The notes under the pieces are model-generated. The model saw nothing but the letters and a program-made list of their open reading frames with translations, ran no database searches and had not been told where the DNA came from. 11,361 nt of DNA from NCBI GenBank assembly GCA_945900935.1, contig CAMDKT010000129.1, positions 1 through 11,361 of the forward strand, in the 5' to 3' direction. Below are positions 8,701 to 11,361 of this stretch, piece by piece (position 1 is the first letter of the stretch; each line of letters opens with the position of its first letter). The stretch is from Candidatus Sulfopaludibacter sp. SbA3 (lineage in GTDB: Bacteria > Acidobacteriota > Terriglobia > Bryobacterales > Bryobacteraceae). The translations under genes and the position numbers were made by a program.

Positions 8701-9145
8701 GATCGGCGATGCGCTTGTTGTCAATCACCTGACCAACCGTCGAGTTCTCTGTCTCCAACACCGCTCCCGACGCCACCACCTCTACCGATTCCGTCACATT
8801 ACCCACAGTGAGAATGAAGTCTACGCGCGCCTTCTGCTGCGTCTCCAGGCGTAGTTCCGTAACGGTCTGTGAACGGAATCCGGCTTTTTCGGCATGAACT
8901 GTATACTGGCCAATGTCAATCAACGGGAAGGCATACTCCCCGTTCTGGTCTGTTGTTTTGCTCAGACGCAGTCCCGTGGCCACGCGCGTAATGGTGATCT
9001 GCGTGCCCCCCATGACGGCTCCTGAAGAGTCTTTCACTAAACCCAGGATCTCTGTTGCGGTCGTCTGGGCGAAAAGGGCGGGGGGAATACAACCCGCCAA
9101 TAAAAGGAGAGCCGCCGTCGCTCTTCCGGCAAAAGTCAATAGCAT
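5744..9145 (-). CDS. Oar-like TonB-dependent receptor with carboxypeptidase-regulatory-like domain (TBDT-2)
   Basis: Outer-membrane receptor of 1133 aa, a paralogue of TBDT-1. Start 9145 is preferred because GAGG (minus strand, 9154-9157) lies 8 nt upstream, a good promoter precedes it, and the protein then begins with a signal peptide. The frame stays open to an ATG at 9268, but that extension would precede the signal peptide and cross the promoter. Residues 1-27 are the signal, ending ALFAQ; LLLLAGC (13-19) inside it also fits a lipobox. Next come a carboxypeptidase-regulatory-like domain (about 31-115, ILGLVKDSSGAVMGG), a VEVVAS stretch resembling a TonB box (121-126), the plug (about 128-262, DLPLNGRN, TLDGVE, EEFKVQT) and a long barrel ending GIKFSF. 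Cys1033 and Cys1042 match the TBDT-1 pair, and from the first Cys to the end both proteins have exactly 101 residues. First gene of a leftward unit with the Tat-exported protein; probably controlled by the divergent GntR regulator. Ligand unknown. Confidence 0.94.
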   Translation of the reverse strand: MLLTFAGRATAALLLLAGCIPPALFAQTTATEILGLVKDSSGAVMGGTQITITRVATGLRLSKTTDQNGEYAFPLIDIGQYTVHAEKAGFRSQTVTELRLETQQKARVDFILTVGNVTESVEVVASGAVLETENSTVGQVIDNKRIADLPLNGRNLIHLAAMVPGVQYGSRSGRADGQGGFPIPGGGMSVIANGQREVHQSITLDGVESITPLYNISSFTPSIDAVEEFKVQTGSYSAEFGQSSGGRVEISLKGGTNALHGTAWEFLRNDVFDAETYFLNFQRPASAGRLKKDHLRRNQFGGFISGPLIKNKTFWSFNYEERRQSQESVATAWWPNQNFRKGDFSLLLNPPVNPATGRPVRAPIAIYDPLTGIPFNGNLIPANRLHPGALNVIDKFLPLPDFQQLDPLDFTASRAVPSVIGARQYYGRLDHNFSGKDRVFGRFAVDKSNWEANQINPNFPEDRFSDAYNVATQWIHTFSANVLNELRFGVNNWGDNYVNPRSNSNFDPDSLGIGKFRVAGDGNRKFTAAETGIPGIGFTIGDPNGRTDDTYSYQFADNLSVVRGKHSLKMGVLIVHAAMDRRAANLTRGSLSFSPNESGLNFASLLLGYPNQSLTAEGYPSVRMRSRRAGAYVTDEWRVRSNLTVTAGLRFDYMGNPYDMLGHVRTVSLERPYTTPGGAQIPTLFPKVESEEGKQKLWKQVAPFWQPRLGIAYRPTNKWVIRSGVGQYTSPQHFVQISTANLMPPLSGFQQYDSITDAVPGSTTRMFRPGLPILTLNDPFIGAQAAPPVSVWRLEPDRRERDVWQWSFDIQRELPGSMALTVGYVGSKTSHSANSYENFNGALPSLDTNFQARRPIRQFYDPSEPNKGIQTLGRIFAFDSYSNQHYHGLQTKLERRFSRGLSFGVSYTYSKANGDGEDGGNEGAGRQVYNDRAGSRGRTSFDLTHNAVIHFVYEIPFGKNLKGVSGAILKGWQTNGILSLRSGFSWTPTVGGNELNTGNDGTPIRPDRLRDGRLDGATRALWYDPSAFQRVNCNIASRPDLCHYGNSGRNIMTTPGQRNLDFSLFKNFAVTERFKVQFRGETFNAFNKPYFGQPNNLGFVSLNSITPDAPRVGEIRSLSGAMRVMQFGIKFSF

Positions 9146-9153
9146 CAAGGGAA

Positions 9154-9157
9154 CCTC
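9154..9157 (-). promoter_or_regulatory. Ribosome binding site deciding the TBDT-2 start
   Basis: On the minus strand GAGG lies 8 nt before the ATG at 9145. The in-frame alternative ATGs at 9175 and 9268 have no comparable Shine-Dalgarno sequence, and both lie inside or beyond the predicted promoter, so this site fixes the N-terminus at the signal peptide. Confidence 0.65.
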
Positions 9158-9170
9158 GATTTCTTCCCTG

Positions 9171-9199
9171 AACATATACCACTTGCATACGATAGTCAA
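9171..9199 (-). promoter_or_regulatory. Sigma-70-type promoter for TBDT-2
   Basis: Reading the minus strand, TTGACT (plus 9194-9199) is followed after exactly 17 bp by TATGTT (plus 9171-9176). The -35 matches the consensus at five of six positions and the -10 at four of six. Transcription would begin near 9164, giving a leader of about 20 nt that contains the GAGG ribosome binding site. Copies of a GTAT-centred motif overlap its spacer and -10, which suits repression by a bound regulator. Confidence 0.65.
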
Positions 9200-9226
9200 C
9201 TGTATTGTCGAAAATGGTATACGATT
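9174..9226. promoter_or_regulatory. Candidate GntR-regulator operators: three phased GTAT-centred sites
   Basis: On the minus strand three related sites appear: AATCGTATACCATT (plus 9213-9226), TATCGTATGCAAG (around plus 9182-9194) and GTGGTATATGTT (plus 9171-9182). Their GTAT cores are spaced 32 and 11 bp apart, close to three turns and one turn of DNA, so all face the same side. The first is an imperfect palindrome (12 of 14 positions symmetrical) centred on GTATAC; palindromes of this type are known operators of FCD-group GntR regulators such as UxuR/ExuR. The lower two overlap the TBDT-2 promoter spacer and -10. Binding by the adjacent GntR protein is an inference. Confidence 0.5.
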
Positions 9227-9259
9227 AGATTGCGTACCGGCGGGCCGCGCCCGGCGGGC

Positions 9260-9275
9260 AACATTCATAAATGTT
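9260..9275. repeat. Inverted repeat touching the GntR gene start
   Basis: AACATT (9260-9265) and AATGTT (9270-9275) are perfect complements around CATA, and the right arm abuts the ATG at 9276. It is AT-rich within a GC-rich stretch. It may be an autoregulatory operator or a weak mRNA hairpin affecting initiation, where no good Shine-Dalgarno sequence is seen. It differs from the GTATAC-type sites, so a different protein could bind it. Confidence 0.4.
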
Positions 9276-9920
9276 ATGCGTTCCCCAAAAATGCTCCCGG
9301 AACAGGAGGGCGAGGTCGATCGGGTTTACCGGCTTCTCAAAGGCTGGATTCTCGAAGCCCGCATACGTCCCGGCGATTTCCTTGCGGAAGCCGAACTGGC
9401 CCGCCAATGCGAGACCTCCAGAACACCGGTGCGCGAGGCCTGCAATCTGCTGTCGCAGGAAAAATGGATTCAACGCATCCGCCATAAGGGCTACGTTCTC
9501 CCCCCGATTTCCATCCGCGACATCGTCGAGGTATACGAATACCGCAAGCTGCTCGAATGTTTCACCGCCGAACGTGCGGCGGCCTGTGCCACGGCCGAAG
9601 AGGTCAACTCCCTCCGCGACATCGTAATCGTCGAAGACCGCCCGAACCTCGACATGGCCGAAGTTCTTAAGACCAACCAGGATTTCCATCTGCGGCTCGG
9701 AGAAATCGCCCGTAATCAGCGGATTTTTGATCAACTCCGCCTAACGCTAGAATACGTGCGCCGTCTGGATGTCCTGTCCGCCCAACGCGACAGCCGCCCG
9801 GTGCCGCATCGCGATATTGTCCGCGCCATCGAAGCCCGAAACGTCCAGGACGCCGGGCGGGCGATGGCCGAACACATCAACGTTTCACGCGATCAGATGT
9901 TGCGGTTGTTCAGCACCTGA
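9276..9920 (+). CDS. GntR-family transcriptional regulator, FCD subgroup
   Basis: A 214-aa cytoplasmic DNA-binding regulator, typical in length for the FCD branch. The winged helix covers about residues 10-78: RLLKGWILEARIRPGDFLAEAELAR leads to the recognition segment TSRTPVREA (47-55) and the wing HKGYVLPP (70-77). Residues about 82-210 form the helical FCD effector domain. Asn134, His138 (NQDFH), His178 (PHRD) and His200 (AEHI) occupy the places of the metal-binding Asp/Asn and three His of this family, so a metal-held carboxylate, often a sugar acid or organic acid, is the likely effector. Start 9276 is chosen because it is the first in-frame ATG before the domain; ATG 9291 is possible, and neither has a clear Shine-Dalgarno sequence. 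The frame is open back to 8913, but that part is antisense to TBDT-2. Divergent from TBDT-2 and 26 bp before the next gene, it probably controls both units and possibly itself. Confidence 0.93.
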   Translation: MRSPKMLPEQEGEVDRVYRLLKGWILEARIRPGDFLAEAELARQCETSRTPVREACNLLSQEKWIQRIRHKGYVLPPISIRDIVEVYEYRKLLECFTAERAAACATAEEVNSLRDIVIVEDRPNLDMAEVLKTNQDFHLRLGEIARNQRIFDQLRLTLEYVRRLDVLSAQRDSRPVPHRDIVRAIEARNVQDAGRAMAEHINVSRDQMLRLFST

Positions 9921-9930
9921 TCATACAAGC

Positions 9931-9936
9931 AAGGAG
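9931..9936 (+). promoter_or_regulatory. Ribosome binding site of the gene after GntR
   Basis: AAGGAG lies 10 nt before the ATG at 9947 and is the clearest Shine-Dalgarno sequence on the right side of the window. It fixes the start of the partial gene. The 26-bp gap after the GntR stop leaves no obvious room for a separate promoter, so co-transcription is likely. Confidence 0.7.
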
Positions 9937-9946
9937 CCTCGCGTTT

Positions 9947-11361
9947 ATGAGCGAAACCAAGTATTGGGACCGCACCGACACCTTTGAAGAAAAGATGCGG
10001 ATGCTGGACGCGGCCTGGAAGCGCAAGGATTACCGCCTGGCCCGCGCCCTCGCCCACTCGTTGCGTAACACCGTCACGCAAACGCAGGCGGACGAAGAAC
10101 TGCCCGGCGCAGCGCCCCCGTTTCGCGAAGAGGCCGTCAGTACCCTGCCCCCGTCCTGGCGCGCATGGGCGCAAGGCTGGCAGCATTACCAAGTAGTTAC
10201 GCTCAATGAAACCGCTGGCGTAAGCCGTCCCCCGGAACCCGTCGAACTCACGCTCAAAGTTCCCGCCGCGCACGCCGTTTCCCTTGGCCGCGAAGTACGC
10301 GTCGCGCGCGTCGCCGGCGGGCAATTGCGCGAAGTGCCATCCCAGGTCTACCACGAGATTTGCCGCGGCGAGGATCGCTTCTGCCACGTCCTCTTCATGG
10401 CCGGCGGCGCGGCGCGGCAGGGCCACACCTACCTCATCCTCTACGGCAACGAGGACGCCGAACTGCCACAGTACCCAACCGACCTCGAAACCCGCGGGGA
10501 AGGCTTCGCCCTCGATATCGAAAACGATTTCTTCCGCGCCTCGCTCTCCCGTCAAATGGGGCAACTCGAGCGCCTCACCATCAAACGCGAACACGGCCTC
10601 GAACTCTTCGCGGGCGGCGAAGGCCATGGCGAGCCCCCCGGCATCGATTGGGCCCACGACTACGTTTCGTCCGGCAAAATGCAGAAACTCCGCATCACCT
10701 TATGGGAGTCTTGTCCAGACTACGAAGTGGTGCGCGGCCCGCTTTGCACCCTCGTCCGCCGCTGGGGGTTTCCCTATTCCCCCGTCCATCCCGTCTTCAC
10801 GCCCGCGCGCATCAACGTCGATGTCGAATACCGCTTCTACTCCGCCCTGCCCTGGTTCCACAAGATTGGTTCGATGACCGCGACCAAAGACGTCGAGGTT
10901 GAAGCTCTACGCGACGATGAATGGGTCTTCTCCGGCCAGTCGTTCACCGATCTGCTGTGGATGAGTTCCGATGGCAAAATGCACACCGGCCCCGTTGATC
11001 CGAAGTCAAATGACGACATCTGGGCCATCGGCTTCTGCAACCCGGGGAGCCGCGATTCCTTCGTCGGCCTCTTCCTCGATCACCATGGAGACGGCCTGCC
11101 TCCGTTGAAACACAACGCCAACCCGCTCATGTTCTATCGCTGGCACGGCCAATGCTGGAGCCGCTATCCATTGCCCGGCAAGATCATGCCGGCAGGCGCC
11201 GTGCTCCATCAGAAAAACGCCTATGCCGCCATCCCCTACGACAACGCCGAAGGCCCCAAGCGACTGGAGGATTTGCGCCGCCGCCTGGTAAGTCCTTACA
11301 CCATTTCCCCCGGCGTCCTCACCGGCGCCAACGCTGCCAGCGGGCAACCCGACCGCCTCGC
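9947..11361 (+). CDS. Cytoplasmic beta-sandwich-rich protein, possibly carbohydrate-active (3' end outside window)
   Basis: The frame is open from 9947 to the window edge with no stop: 471 complete codons, C-terminus missing. I do not recognise the family. No signal peptide or membrane segment is seen, so it should be cytoplasmic. Residues about 1-50 are charged and helical (FEEKMRMLDAAWKRKDYRLA). Residues about 97-168 look like a beta domain (VELTLKVPAAHAVSLGREV to HTYLILYGN). Residues about 186-325 carry the pattern GFALDIENDFFRASLS, then VDVEYRFYSALPWFHKIGSM, which resembles the large beta-sandwich parts of alpha-mannosidase-like and galactose-mutarotase-like proteins, where a phrase like 'leN..fr..ld' opens the domain. 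LFLDHHGDG (375-383) and FYRWHGQCW (396-404) are polar-aromatic clusters that could line a site. It follows the regulator by 26 bp with its own AAGGAG site, so it is probably the regulator's operon partner. Sugar-related activity is an inference from pattern and context. Confidence 0.8.
   Translation, partial: MSETKYWDRTDTFEEKMRMLDAAWKRKDYRLARALAHSLRNTVTQTQADEELPGAAPPFREEAVSTLPPSWRAWAQGWQHYQVVTLNETAGVSRPPEPVELTLKVPAAHAVSLGREVRVARVAGGQLREVPSQVYHEICRGEDRFCHVLFMAGGAARQGHTYLILYGNEDAELPQYPTDLETRGEGFALDIENDFFRASLSRQMGQLERLTIKREHGLELFAGGEGHGEPPGIDWAHDYVSSGKMQKLRITLWESCPDYEVVRGPLCTLVRRWGFPYSPVHPVFTPARINVDVEYRFYSALPWFHKIGSMTATKDVEVEALRDDEWVFSGQSFTDLLWMSSDGKMHTGPVDPKSNDDIWAIGFCNPGSRDSFVGLFLDHHGDGLPPLKHNANPLMFYRWHGQCWSRYPLPGKIMPAGAVLHQKNAYAAIPYDNAEGPKRLEDLRRRLVSPYTISPGVLTGANAASGQPDRL

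Noticed and set aside
9146..9268. Upstream extension of TBDT-2 to an ATG at 9268
   Set aside because: It would put 41 residues before the signal peptide, has no ribosome binding site, and covers the TTGACT/TATGTT promoter.
8913..9275. Upstream extension of the GntR frame (335-aa version)
   Set aside because: Most of the extension is antisense to the TBDT-2 signal peptide and crosses the promoter region. The GntR winged helix starts just after ATG 9276, at the usual distance from the N-terminus.
9893..10657. 254-aa antisense frame opposite the partial right-hand gene
   Set aside because: It overlaps the end of the GntR gene and the partial gene, has a low-complexity acidic translation and no family motif. 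The forward frame has a strong ribosome binding site and a sensible protein pattern.

Overview
The window looks like chromosomal DNA from an acidobacterium, most likely a Bryobacter/Solibacter-type lineage of soil Acidobacteriota. The case rests on two very large Oar-like TonB-dependent receptors (a carboxypeptidase-regulatory-like domain fused to a plug and barrel, with no SusD next door), a family greatly expanded in that phylum. High GC and long, GC-biased open frames agree with this. The lineage is an inference from gene content; no rRNA or marker gene is present.

Layout, left to right. An unidentified stretch ends in a strong intrinsic terminator (110-141). The first receptor, TBDT-1, runs rightward (299-3775). 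A gap of about 460 bp holds no convincing gene (3776-4234). Two genes then run leftward and probably form one transcript: the second receptor, TBDT-2 (9145 down to 5744), and 36 bp behind it a Tat-exported, TIM-barrel-like protein of unknown activity (5707 down to 4235). A divergent control region lies at 9146-9275. Rightward from it come a GntR/FCD-family regulator (9276-9920) and, 26 bp later, a cytoplasmic beta-rich protein resembling carbohydrate-active sandwich proteins, cut by the window edge (9947 to the end).

How the parts may work together (inference): TBDT-2 would bring an oligomer or glycoside across the outer membrane. The Tat-exported protein could process it in the periplasm, and the cytoplasmic protein would act on it or its products after inner-membrane transport. 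The GntR regulator, which probably senses a small carboxylate or sugar acid, would set expression. The divergent region supports this: a good sigma-70-type promoter for TBDT-2 is overlapped and flanked by three helically phased copies of a GTAT-centred motif. One copy is an imperfect GTATAC palindrome of the kind bound by several FCD regulators. The substrate cannot be read from the sequence.

The most interesting items are this control region, the two unassigned proteins, and the paired paralogous receptors with a conserved cysteine pair near the barrel end. I saw no rRNA, tRNA, CRISPR array, insertion sequence or phage gene. I do not see a dramatic new system; the best candidate for undescribed biology is a small glycan or sugar-acid uptake and processing locus with two enzymes of unknown type.
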